NCBI GenBank assembly: GCA_028023455.1
Contig: JAQFVV010012422.1
Coordinates: 6,881,710-6,945,709 of the forward strand
Origin: Epiperipatus broadwayi
Taxonomy: Eukaryota; Onychophora; Udeonychophora; Euonychophora; Peripatidae
Length of the DNA stretch: 64,000 bases
Direction: 5' to 3'
This document shows, one piece after another, positions 12,945-23,615 of the stretch (position 1 is its first letter; each line of letters begins with the position of its first letter). Position numbers and translations under genes: made by a program. Below the pieces are notes generated by a model. It was not told the origin of the DNA. It was given only the letters and a program-made list of their open reading frames with translations, and searched no databases.

Positions 12945-13315
12945 AAAGCTTTTATATATATGGGGGATTGCATTACAATGCAGAGACTTCAGACTTTTCA
13001 AAAAAGTATGGAGAGAAATACATGGGTGAGATAAGAAACAAGTGCTATTAACATCATTGAAAGAATTAAGATACCAAAGTGAATTTAGACTAGACATTTG
13101 CTAGAAAAGATGGTAATAGATGGACAATTAAAATCTTAAATGGGATTCTAAAAGATTGTAAAAGACCTAGAAATAGACCACATGTGAGATGGATGGATGA
13201 AATAAGGAAGTATGCTGGTGTAGAATAGACTAGAGGTCAGATAAAATGGATTGAACTTGCAGAGACTTTCATCCTGAAGTCGATCAATACTGGTTGAAAA
13301 TGATGATAATCATAT
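12945..13315 (+). pseudogene. RTE-like LINE, C-terminal relic
   Basis: Fragmented reading frames give the tail typical of RTE-type endonuclease-reverse transcriptases: 'MQRLQTFQKSMERN', then 'RDGNRWTIKILNG', 'RPRNRPHVRWMDEIRK', a Trp-Ile-Glu-Leu-Ala-Glu segment and a stop. A GATGAT-rich 3' tail begins at about 13298. In-frame stops and frameshifts make it non-functional. Homologous relics lie at 17.4 (minus), 19.9-20.4 and 23.0-23.3 kb. The clade name is inferred from memory of this C-terminal signature. Confidence 0.75.
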
Positions 13316-13708
13316 ATATTATATTCAGCATCAGATTTCAACATTTATTTTGACAAGAAATTAAATCAAAGCATGAAATAATTTTCAACTTCAAAATGGT
13401 GACACACTGCATAGGGCAATTTAAAATTTGTTTGCAATAGCTGAATATCAGTGAGTTCTCAATATATATTCTTTAAAAATGATAAAATGATAAAATCCAA
13501 AAATGTTAGTGTCAATTTAAACTCTGACCATAAGAATGTTTTATTACAAGGTTAGACTTTTATTTTAATTCATGGCATCTGCTTGCTTTTCCTTTAAATA
13601 AATGATATCAATGTTAATTCAATGTATAACAATTACTTTAGTACATTGAGTTCCATCAGAATAAAAAAAAAGTTTTATATATGTGGTTTTTAGTTAGGTT
13701 ATGCATAC
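13316..13708. other. Non-coding, no feature seen
   Basis: AT-rich sequence between the LINE relic and the DNA transposon fragment, with no structure noticed. Confidence 0.5.
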
Positions 13709-13960
13709 GGTGTTTCTCCAAAAATAAGATCCAATCAGGAAATAAGCCCTAGCATGATTTTTTTAAATGTTTGTAATATAAGCCCTACCCCGAAAATAAA
13801 CCCTAGTTAGAAAAAGAAAGGTAATGTACATATATGATTTGTCGCACAAATGCATTTCAGTAAAATCACAGCAGTGCCGTTCTCTAAGATAGTCCAATCA
13901 TAAGCCTGTTAAACAACCAATCAGAATGCAGACATAACATGTGTGCGAACCTCTGGTGAT
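13709..13960 (+). mobile_element. Probable non-autonomous DNA transposon fragment
   Basis: Begins with 'ACGGTGTTTCTCCAAAAATA' and repeats the phrase 'AATAAGCCCTA' / 'ATAAACCCTAG' with internal 'CCCCGAAAATAA'. I associate this pattern with a widespread group of short DNA transposons in animals, but this is memory only. No inverted partner of the start was found before 14000, so the copy looks truncated. No transposase frame is present. Confidence 0.45.
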
Positions 13961-14150
13961 GGGAAAATATTTACTATATTGTCAAATGCATTAGAATTTT
14001 TTTCTTTTAAAATGAAAGTTAACCAAAAGGGCTTACATTTTGGAATTATTAACTTTATTATTATATACATCATGTGTTATAACAGATGTGCTTACAATTA
14101 TACATTCTTGTGAAATAAAGAAACGACTTCAAAATTTTATTTCCTGCAAT

Positions 14151-14168
14151 TTCCCCCCCCCCCCCCCA
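14151..14168 (+). repeat. Poly(C) run
   Basis: About 16 consecutive C in an AT-rich context. It lies inside an incidental 60-codon frame (14040-14222) that I reject as a gene. Confidence 0.9.
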
Positions 14169-14870
14169 TTTTTTGTAATTCTTCAATTACTATTTTCAAT
14201 AAATGTAGATTATTATACATAAACAAATATAGACTTATGCATGAAAAAAAATAAAACATCCTCTGATAATAATCCTTAGGATGTGCTTAAGGAGCAAAAC
14301 TTAAGATAAAACAGTGTCTTGTTTTCAGAGAAACATTGTAAGTGTACAACATGTTTTTCAACATATTTTTATAAAAAAATATATTTTAAAAATAAATTTA
14401 AAAAAAATTAGAAAGAAAAAAAACAGTGATATTTTGAATATAATTGATATATTTTATATAGTTTTCATTTCAAAAATTTGCAACACTTAGAAAAAGCGCA
14501 ATATAGTTATAAAATGTTTTAAAAACTATATATAAATGTCATATATCATTAAATATAAATGAAAATAATTGTCTAACTTTGAAATAAGAAAATTACTTCA
14601 ATATCGTAATTATAATATACAAAATAAATAAAAAAAAAACAGAATTTGTTTCTATGTACAAACAAACATGAAAAATCTACAATTTTTTCTTTCTGCAACT
14701 ATAATTGTAAAGCAATAACTAAAACTAAAGTATAAAGTGTCATACTTTACATTATAACTATCCAAAGAATGGAAAACAGGACTTGTTGCAAAGAAGCAAA
14801 AAAACCCCACTTCAGATGAAGTAACCAAGATGAATACACAACCAACTGAAAACATATATTCAGAATTAAA
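14169..14870. other. AT-rich non-coding stretch
   Basis: Homopolymer-rich DNA with no gene. The 67-codon minus frame at 14652-14855 has no recognised similarity. Confidence 0.5.
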
Positions 14871-15289
14871 TATAGGGGATTTGAACTCAGATTACCTTTC
14901 AACTATCCACACTATCTCATATCACTGATACACATGATTACACACATGTACATGAGAGGTCAGAGTGACTTGAGGTCAACATGAGCATGACAACAATATT
15001 GGCATCAGCATGGGATTTGGGCTTTCCATCATCAGATTTTCAATGGTATGGATGGCTGAAGAGTTAGAGATTGAAGTAGATTGAAACCTGTCCATTAAAG
15101 TATGAAGATTTTCTATCTTAATATAAACTGAGCACTGATTATATATGTGTGTGAGAGATGATAATCTGGACCAACTGATGAGTGCTGGTTCAGCACGAAA
15201 TATATATATTGGTGATCATGTGTATCAGTGATATGAGATAGTGTGCATAGCTGAAAGGTGATTGAAAGTCTGAGCTCACATCCCCTATA
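14871..15289 (+). mobile_element. Family A hammerhead retroposon, copy 2
   Basis: Terminal inverted repeats of about 85-90 bp: left 14875-14960 starts AGGGGATTTGAACTCAGA, right ends at about 15287 with CTCACATCCCCTATA. The right arm is the authentic 3' end, and the left arm is its inverted copy. The middle carries 'CCATCATCAGATTTTCAATG', 'GTCCATTAAAGTATGAAG' and an intact-core hammerhead at 15160-15228. There is no clean target duplication; an imperfect 'CAGAATTA'/'ACAATTA' pair sits outside. No coding capacity. Confidence 0.85.
15160..15228 (+). ncRNA. Type I hammerhead ribozyme, intact core
   Basis: CTGATGA at 15175-15181. Helix II GTGCTG/CAGCAC is closed by a GTT loop (15182-15196), with G-C next to the core. 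GAAA lies at 15197-15200. Helix III is two pairs around a four-base loop. The predicted cleavage triplet ATA ends at 15208. Helix I pairs ACCAA (15170-15174) with TTGGT (15209-15213), then an internal loop and a possible distal helix. All conserved core residues known for hammerheads are present. The very short helix III matches the class reported from Penelope-like elements, which often need dimerisation. Confidence 0.85.
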
Positions 15290-15970
15290 TTTACAATTAG
15301 GCTCCAGGTATATGAAGAGTGCCTGGATTTAAAATATTACACTCAGAATTATGAAAAGCTAAATCGCGATTTCAAAATTATCAGTACAGTTAACGTGTAT
15401 TATTTTTACAATTCTGAAAAAATAATTCAGATATAGAAAGAATTTTATTCTTTTTCATATTGTTTCATTTAACACCTAAAGACTAAAAAGGATCATCTTT
15501 CTGAATATAATATATAAAAATTTTAAATGTGTAAATATTTTTCTGGGAAATTTACAGATAAGTTTCAAATATATTTTATCACTTTTTTCCACAAAATAAT
15601 TTAAAAATAATCAATTTATTTTCCTAAATATTTTTAAAATCAGTTTTTTAATCAGAGAGGAAATGTTATAAATGTTCGACTGATGTCATTCTGTTACGAA
15701 CAAAACCAATTAACAGAATTTATTTAATTTCTTTTTATTTATATCAGTCACAGGTCAATCTTTTTTAAAAGAAGACCTAATAAAATATTGCTCAGAATAC
15801 ACTGGCTGTTGAGTTGTTGTTTTTTTACTAATATTCTTTATAAACTAATATTCTTTATATACTATAATGAATATATTATTTTAATTTCATTATATGCTCA
15901 AAACTCACATGGTTTAATCAAAATAAGAGTTGTAGATCACATGACCCAATTCTCTTAAGCTTGTAAGATA
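15290..15970. other. Non-coding, no feature seen
   Basis: AT-rich sequence with a short direct duplication of 'ACTAATATTCTTTATA' at about 15828-15860. No gene. Confidence 0.5.
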
Positions 15971-15971
15971 T

Positions 15972-16351
15972 AAACACTGAGCATTACCAATTGCTCAACA
16001 AGCTTTATGATAAATGCTTAGCCAGAAAAAGCATTTAAAATATCTCTGTCATGACCCCCCCCCCTAACCTCCATATAGCTATTTGAGTTGGATAGCTGGT
16101 TTGAAGACATGTAGGTGTCTGAAAATTTCAGATTTTCCACTCAATAGATAACTTTTAGATGAATGCTGGCTTTGGGTTGGTATTTTTAGATCTAGAGTCT
16201 GAAGCTATCCTAGAACCTCTCTGAGGAGTGCCAAAGCATAAAACCATTCCTTGAGGTTTGGGGGGGGGATTCCAGACAGATATTTTAAATGCTTTCTCTG
16301 ACTAAGCATTTATCATAAAGCTTGTTGAGCAATTGGCAATGCTCGGTGTTC
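15972..16351. mobile_element. Foldback element with about 78 bp inverted repeats
   Basis: Left arm 15972-16049 and right arm 16273-16351 are near-perfect reverse complements. The inner halves carry 'AAGCATTTAAAATATCTCTG' and its partner 'TTTTAAATGCTTTCTCTG'. The interior (16050-16272) has poly(C) then poly(G) borders and a segment similar to 33220-33340 (around 'GAATGCTGGCTTTGGGTTGG'), linking it to family B material. No transposase frame and no clear target duplication were found. Confidence 0.8.
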
Positions 16352-17194
16352 ACATAGTTTAAAATTTTATATTAATAATATTAACAAAAAACAATGTAGA
16401 TAAAAAATTATATTTATTTATACATACAGATACACAAAAATTGTAACTTTATATGAATAAATTGATTTTAATTTATAGCATGCAGAAAATACTTTAAATG
16501 ATTCTTAACATTAAACATGTCATAAAGAAAATTGTAAAAAGATGCAAGCATATCTGATTTAGATTTTTTTTTTGTTTCTGCAGCAAGTAAAGTGAAATAG
16601 TGCTTTTAATGTCATGTTATTTATACAATGGAACTGTCTTGGATTGGTATTAATTTGTGATATTTACTGGGTTTGTTTTTCATTTGTGTCCCTAGATGGC
16701 AGTTGAAATCAGGGTATAAAGACAGCTGTAAATATGAAAGTTTTATTATGTTTGTCAAAATGGTGGATAGTAATTTTATTTATTTTGAAAACTTACTTTT
16801 TCAGCCAAAGATATTTTCATTGTTTTCAATGATATTTTTATTAATAAATATAATATATATTTTATTTTTATAATTATTATTGCTTTTAAAGAATTAATAA
16901 ACTCATATAATAAGATAGAAATTCTTCTACATTTAAATTAGTAAAGTTCTGATTTTAAGAATTTTTTTTCAATATATTATTAACAACTTTATAATTTTAA
17001 TTTTTAAATTACTTTTAGAAATTTTAAAATATTTTAAATCATAAATATTATTAAAAAATAATAACCTACATACTCCATTTAAACTGAAGGTTACAAATGT
17101 GAAAAATTAAACATGCATTTAAAACCTTGACTTAAAACCAGCAAGACATCATATGACCCTTGCTTACATCATACTATTCAGCAGCAAATTATTT
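16352..17194. other. AT-rich non-coding stretch
   Basis: No gene. The 66-codon frame 16673-16873 is Phe/Ile-rich, unsupported, and likely incidental. Confidence 0.5.
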
Positions 17195-17335
17195 TTTTTT
17201 TTACATTTAAGTGAGAAACTAGTCTGGGTATATTGGATAGGATAACATCGCATGGGAATTTAATAAGCACTACCATATGACATCTATTAATTATTAAAGC
17301 TTGCACTAGGTGGCACAAATATGGTAAGGGAAAAA
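17195..17335 (+). repeat. Family B retroposon relic
   Basis: Contains 'GAGAAACTAGTCTGGGTATA', 'TTTAATAAGCACTACCATAT' and 'GCTTGCACTAGGTGGCAC'. These line up with the family B copies at 27.9-28.0, 45.3 and 54.2 kb. The 5' part is lost. Confidence 0.55.
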
Positions 17336-17372
17336 GGAATTTATACTAACATCTTAACTTAGTTATTTTAAT

Positions 17373-17560
17373 CATCATCATCATCAACCATTATTAATCG
17401 ACTGCAGGATAAAGTCTCTCCAAGTTCAATCCATCTCCGATGTTTAACTTCTCTGCTCTACATCACTTCTGCACACTTTCTTATTTCATCCATCCATCTC
17501 ACATGTGGTTTCTTTCTGGGTCTTTTACAATTAATCTGTAATAAGTAGTCTGTTTGAGTT
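17373..17560 (-). pseudogene. RTE-like LINE, C-terminal relic
   Basis: On the minus strand the frame reads 'RPRKKPHVRWMDEIRKCAE', a stop, then a WIELGET segment and a terminal Asp-rich (GAT)n tail at 17373-17385. It is the same 3' end as the relics at 13.1, 20.2 and 23.2 kb, oriented the other way. Confidence 0.75.
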
Positions 17561-17925
17561 TTTTAACTATGCAAATTAACTAATTCTTTTAATGTTCTCC
17601 TTTTCCTCACCATAATAGCAAACAGTAAGAACTTATTTACACTAAGTATTTTACTATATAATCTTTTTTCTTCTCACATTTTACAGTTTAGACAATTTAA
17701 CATTCATTCTAAATGCATTTATTATTGTAATAAAGATGAATATTTAAGAAATGCAATATAGCATGTGATAATGAGTTAGTAATAAAAAACAATCACTCCA
17801 GAAACAATTTCTATATCCTCTTGCAATATATTGAAGAACATTCTTACACGATTACAATACAATTGCAAAATATGTTTAAACGTGCTTAGCGCAACTTATG
17901 TTATGAGGAAAATGGAAATATGTAT
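17561..17925. other. Non-coding, no feature seen
   Basis: AT-rich DNA, no gene or repeat noticed. Confidence 0.5.
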
Positions 17926-17927
17926 TT

Positions 17928-18066
17928 CTACAATAGGTTAAAAAAAGCCATATGGCATTATCACTTGGGAGTTTATAAGATGTTTAAGCACCAGATTTGT
18001 GAGAATCAGAATCAATTCTGGGACCTCCCGATTCCAAATTGGATGTTCTACCAGCTATACAAAACA
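17928..18066 (-). repeat. tRNA-derived SINE copy
   Basis: Read on the minus strand: 'GTATAGCTGGTAGAACATCC' (good box A), 'CGGGAGGTCCCAGAATTGAT' (box B-like), then a body and the family tail 'CATCTTATAAACTCCCAAGT'. This is one of the clearer tRNA-like heads of the family. Confidence 0.65.
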
Positions 18067-19900
18067 CACAGGGTTATGATAGATGATTTGTAAAAAACAA
18101 AACAGCTAATACTTTTTTTTTCAATAAATAAAAACTGAAGAGTAAATTTTATCCTTGAACAAAATTTCTAATTATTCAAATAGTATTAAATGCTTTATTC
18201 GTGGTTTGTTGTAACATGCTTATGATTATTGTCTATAGATATAAATAAACTTAATAGTTGCTTAGAAGGTCACTTGACATTTAAATATCAAAACTCACAC
18301 AATGACTTTTAATCAAGAAACCATTATCTATTCCATCACTCCCATTACTGACTTTAATGACACAGAGTAAACATACTCTAATAGTGTATAGCTTGGGACA
18401 TTAAGTGACATTTGAGTATGAGGAGTATCAGTTACTCCAACAACTTATAGGTTTCAAGTCCACATGACTCTTCTACTGTGCTAAGCTATATGGTAATAGA
18501 GTGTTTACATGTCTTACAATCAAGATAATGTAATGTAACTTCAGGAAGAAACACCTTCTATCTCAACACCTCTTTTGCTATTCAAAGTAATGACATCTGC
18601 GTGTGGGAAAATGGAGGCGATTGTTACATAGTATCTACAAATAGGGTAAAAGAATTATGGAATATTTTGACTGGTAATTTTTTGAGTATTTTTAAAAAGT
18701 TTATTAATATTAAAGTATTTTAATAATTCTAAACAATATAATAACATACTGATATATTTTCCACTCCTCTTTCTCATCTAAATTGTTTTGATTTTATTAA
18801 CTTATTTGTATCAATCAGTATTTTTTACTACTCTAGTAATTCTTTTTAGTAATAAATATTTTATAATTTCACTATCTATTAGGACATAGACAATCTACTT
18901 AGTCTTTACTCAATACAGCAACAACTTGATTTTCCTTGAACATTTATGAGTGTAAATGTTTTTTAAACCTCATATTTTCTATTTTCTAATTTCACCTATA
19001 TTTCACTTGCTAACTGTCTTGGTAAAAAATCTTCAACCAACCATTGCCCCTAAATTGACATTCATAAGTTGTGATGTGACAAGAGTATCCATAAGAATAA
19101 TTTGGATGAAAAACAAAAGTGGTAAATACATAAGAGTGTACTCAGACTCTTTAGAAATATTAAAATTCTTTAATATTAACAAAATTTTTAGTCACAGTAT
19201 TTCATAATTTTTGTATCTTATTTTCTAGGTACTATATCATAATGGCTTTTATTTTCCACAAATATATATTATTCTTTGAATAGTTAGAAGAAGAGGTGTA
19301 TTTGGGATTGGAGGTATTGCTTCCTGAAATTAAATTACATTATACTAGAAGAATCACATGGACTCAAGATCTATAAGTTGTTGGAATATGTATTTGCCCT
19401 CGTTTTCAAGTGTTATTTAAATCAATAACAAAGAAATGAGCTGCATAAAGGCTTCTGGATCAAAGTTTAGCCTATCAGTTTGATACTTAGATGTCATTTA
19501 ACCTTCTGAACAACTAACCATTTAGGTTTATTTATAGAGATGGTAATCCTAATAGGTGTATTAGAAAACTATGAAACATTAAGTGAACACTTTAAGTACC
19601 GCATATGGAACCAGGTGAAGAAGAATAAATTTTTGTCTGCTACACTGATTCTCTGAAACATCTCAATGGATAAGAAAACTAAAGTAAGATTTTTTTTGAT
19701 ATTTGCAGTTCTTGTATATATTATATTAACAGAAAGCTTTCAGTTGCTTTATTCAACATTATATGAAGACTGGAATGTGTTATTAGAATTTTGTTTTCCT
19801 TTACATTTCTTACAACTGATTCTTATTTGCTACCTATTGTAATTTGCATATTTATTTTAAAAACATATACCAGCTGGTACACATGGTCTGGAAATATGCT
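18067..19900. other. Long non-coding stretch
   Basis: No gene seen. The 83-codon frame at 18956-19207 (plus) is the longest frame here. It has no recognisable domain, is AT-driven and lacks supportive context, so I do not call it. Confidence 0.45.
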
Positions 19901-19904
19901 TATG

Positions 19905-20362
19905 TTTGAAAAGGCAGGTTTTTAATAAATGTGTTTTACCAGTTGTTACTTAATGATCTGAGACTTGGATACTTAATAGAAGAGCAATACAGAGACTTCA
20001 GACCATTCAAAGAAGCATGGAGAGATGCATGTTAGGCATAGTAAGAAGAGCCCAAAAATGCAATATATGGATAAGGAAACAAACAGTGTTACTGACATTG
20101 TTGAAAAAGTTAAAAGATTGAAGTGGAGTTAGTCTGGACATATTGCTAGAAGAGATGATAATCAATGGACAATTGAAATCTTAAACTGGGTGCTAAAAGA
20201 TTGTAAAAGACCCAGAAAGAGACCAAATATGAGATGGATGGATGAAATAAGAAAAAAGTGATGTGGAGAAGAGAGACTGGAAATTGGAGAAGGTGGATTG
20301 AACTTGGAGAGATGTTCACCCTTCAATGAAATGATAATGGTTGACAATGATGATGATGATCT
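19905..20362 (+). pseudogene. RTE-like LINE, C-terminal relic (longest copy)
   Basis: Starts with the conserved stretch before the C-terminus ('VLPVVT', stop, 'WSETWILNRRAIQRLQ') and continues 'TIQRSMERCMLGIVRRAQK'. A 'MRWMDEIRKK' block follows, then the final (GAT)n tail at 20340-20360. Several stops and frameshifts make it dead. The order of blocks matches RTE-type reverse transcriptases, where this region follows the RT domain. Confidence 0.8.
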
Positions 20363-21305
20363 ACATCACTTCCTTTTAAGAGCTTGTAAGTATATAATAC
20401 ATCATATTCCAATTATTCAACCACCATTTAATAAGTCATCTACAGACCAATAATAATTCGGTTGAATTGGATTATAGAATGACCATCTGAAAAAAAATTC
20501 TCTATTATAAATCCTCACCTCAAAAAAATTATCTATTATTCATTTTAAACCGAAATCGTGAGCATGATGGATAGTCGTATAAATCATTACTTAGGCCGTG
20601 AAGAGTTTTTTTTTTTTGTAAGACAATTTCTATGTTGAGCGATGTATCTACAAACATATGGTTAACAAGCGTTTTTTAAAAAGAATTGTTTCTTTTTCAA
20701 ACATGTGACATACAACCGTAAATTTTTATATTTTTCCTTTTACCTGTAAAAAAAAACTTGCATATGGCAATTTATTTGAAGTTATTATTAAACAGGTGAT
20801 TAATTAAACCTGCAAATCGTAGCTTTGATTGTTGAAAGACAATAAAAACAAACATTCAGTTAAGTAAACAAGCAAGATTCCTAACATTTTTGTACCCCCC
20901 CCCTGCCCACTTCTTCTTTCTAATTTATTTAATCAAACAATCCTCAATTTCTCTTTCTTTAATTAACTTCATATTCTTCAAAAAAATAAGCTTCGTAAAA
21001 ACACTCAAAGAAAACATAATTCGCATCGTTTGATAAGCTTATAATTTAATTAATTTTAAAAATTAAGATTTTAAATGAAGTTAAAAAAAAGAATTGGGAG
21101 TGAAAGTATGTGTGCGTGAAAGTGTCTGACTGAAAGCAATAAAATATTATCAGTCGGCGCGAGCGCTTGATATAATTGCTGGTGATTTGCTATTGCTATC
21201 GTTCTTTGAATACAACTTTTCCCATATTTGATATCCCAGCTTTGTATATTGATAATCATCTCTGTGCAAATATGATTTTAGCAAGTCACTAATTCCTCGT
21301 TTCAA
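20363..21305. other. Non-coding, no feature seen
   Basis: Contains poly(T), poly(C) (about 20895-20903) and AT-rich DNA. A slightly less AT-rich patch at 21110-21245 holds a 62-codon minus frame (21071-21259) with no recognised similarity. Confidence 0.45.
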
Positions 21306-21311
21306 TAAGGC

Positions 21312-21440
21312 TATGATTTAACTACACAGCACAGTGGTAGAATAATGGACAAGTACCAATAGTTTTTGAATCGATGATCAGTCTGTTATTTCTAGTGCTC
21401 TAAATAGCACATGACCTCCTATGTATATAATCTTATAAAT
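21312..21440 (+). repeat. Possible SINE relic
   Basis: 'CAGCACAGTGGTAGAATAAT' resembles a tRNA box A, followed by 'GAATCGATGATCAGTCTG' and 'CACATGACCTCC'. The layout is like the window's SINE family but strongly diverged. Confidence 0.4.
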
Positions 21441-22018
21441 AGTACAGGGATAATGGAGGATAATTTTACATTTCCATTAGATGCTTTTTGTTTTTATGTT
21501 TCGACTGCTTATCAATCTTCCTCACTTAGAGAAAAGAAAATTAAAAGCATTGAAAAAATTATAATGTTGGCCACTAATTAGAAATAAGGTAGTATCAAGA
21601 AATTCAAGAAATCAATCTGTACAATATTTTGCTCTTAATGCAATACATTATAATATCTCACCCATAAAACTATATTATAAATCAATAAGATTTCATATTC
21701 CCAGTACATACAAATAAATAATCAAATGATTCAATGCTTGAGATTTCATAAGTTTAAGGAGCAGAAGTACCAAATCTGGGCAATGTTCCTTGGGGCCATC
21801 CTATCCAAAATATTAAACCATATAGGACATTTAAACAATAGGTACTCTCAGAGTTAGCAACAAAATAAATTAGTTAAACACAATCCTTCCTTACTTGCAC
21901 TATACTATAAATCAATGATGTTAAATACTAGGATATTCTCATTCAAGCCACAAAATAAAGATTTTGAGTAAGATTCTTTGATTATTAGATAAAAACAACT
22001 AAAATCTGAAATGTTTGT
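21441..22018. other. Non-coding, no feature seen
   Basis: No gene or clear repeat. Confidence 0.5.
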
Positions 22019-22130
22019 AATAAAAAATAGAAATGAGATTATATCCATGTAAACAGAGATAACTTTTAGCATTTGATGTTACTATTTCTGTTTACATGAA
22101 TATAATCTCATCATTTTTATTCTTTATTAT
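22019..22130. repeat. Foldback, about 45 bp arms
   Basis: Left arm about 22019-22063 ('ATGAGATTATATCCATGTAA') and right arm about 22083-22130 ('TTTACATGAATATAATCTCA') are near-complementary around a spacer of about 20-25 bp. No coding capacity. Confidence 0.75.
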
Positions 22131-22564
22131 AATAACAATCTAGGCAAATATTGAATTAAACATAAAGAACTCTATGCAGTATTGAGTGTATTAGTTCAAC
22201 AAAATTTCATATTACAATAAGTAATGTTAAAATCTTGATTGAATTGAAAGAGTGGAAAAACACGGATAATTTTCAATAAACAAGTAGTGTGCTCTGAACA
22301 GTGGTGAATCACTAATGCTTTTTATCTCTGCTTAACAAAAAGTAATACAACATATAATACCCAAGATTCATTTACAAAGAAATAATACCAAAATCATGCT
22401 TATACTATTTAATATGTAGAGATTTTGTTTAGATTATTATTTTCTAAGCGATATCATCAAAAGCATCTAAAATTCTGCTCTTATACAAAAATAATATGTA
22501 GTTACATCAATATATCACATGATCACCATTTCTCATGCTTACACATTCTGTTAATAAGGGTACC

Positions 22565-22815
22565 AAACTCTCCAAACAGTAGAGCCACAAAGTGCAAGCT
22601 TTCATAATCAATGGATGCAGAAAGTTTTGTACATAAAATTGCTATCTAGTGTCTACTCATCCAACATCCCTAGACTAGTGTTTAGCTTGTGGCTATCAAA
22701 TTCAAGGCTCCTCACTGATGAAAGCCACAAGCTAGAAACTAGTCTGGTGATGTTGGATGAGTAGGCACTAGATAAAGATTTTATGCACAAACCTTCCTTC
22801 ATCCATTGATTAGTA
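22565..22815. mobile_element. Family B retroposon, palindromic copy
   Basis: The left half (about 22605-22700) is the reverse complement of the right half (about 22712-22812). The outer ends carry 'AATCAATGGATGCAG' and 'CATCCATTGATT', and the inner part 'TCTACTCATCCAACATCCC' pairs with 'GATGTTGGATGAGTAGGCAC'. The right half holds 'CTCACTGATGAAAGCCACAA' and 'GCTAGAAACTAGTCTGG', a hammerhead-like but non-canonical core (see findings). No protein. Confidence 0.75.
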
Positions 22816-23039
22816 TATCAATATTATTAATATCTTTTGTTTTAGAATATTAAGATCCTATTGCATTTTTGTATAGAAAAGTTAAAATAATGATTGGTGC
22901 ATCAAAACTTCTTCATATATTATTTTAAGATGGGAAACTATTATTATTGTGCAACAGTTTAAAATCACTAAAGATTTATTACGTCTAACAAATGGGAATT
23001 TAAATAGTTAGGTGATAATGATAATTTTCATGATTAAAA
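22816..23039. other. Non-coding, no feature seen
   Basis: AT-rich DNA between two repeats. Confidence 0.5.
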
Positions 23040-23345
23040 AATATCTATATAAACACAATGAAGCTTGGAGAAAAGCATGTTGAGAGTAACAACAATAATA
23101 ATAATAAAAAAACTATGTGAATGAAAAACAGACAAACATCCCTTCCATTATTGACAAAGAAACTGAAATGAGGATTATCTAGACATGAAATTAGAAAAGA
23201 TGATAATAAATGCGTAACTGATGCTTTAAACAAGAACCTAAAAGAATATAAAGACAAAATTCTTATAAATAAAGAACGAGTGAAATGGGTTGGAAAACTG
23301 GACTGAACTTAAAGAGATCTTTATCCTGCATTAAATTAATAATGA
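23040..23345 (+). pseudogene. RTE-like LINE, C-terminal relic (very decayed)
   Basis: Keeps the nucleotide order of the other three relics: 'GAAGCTTGGAGAAAAGCATG', an 'AAAGATGATAATAAATGCG' block, a 'GAACCTAAAAGAATATAAAG' block and a final 'TTATCCTGCATTAAATTAAT' segment. An (AAT)n expansion is inserted at 23090-23106. No usable frame. Confidence 0.6.
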
Positions 23346-23502
23346 TTTTAAATGATGCTAAAACAATACTGTCACTATTAAATTATAAAAAAATAAAAAT
23401 TGACTATAGCACAGCTAATTAAAAAAATTAACTGTTTAAAATTATTAATGTGTTTGTCTTATAAAAGCTATCCAATGTTAATTATACTACTATTACAAAT
23501 AC

Positions 23503-23615
<113 letters not shown>

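Noticed and set aside
18956-19207. 83-codon plus frame
   Set aside because: No domain, no codon bias, no splice or UTR context; length is not unusual by chance in a 64 kb six-frame scan.
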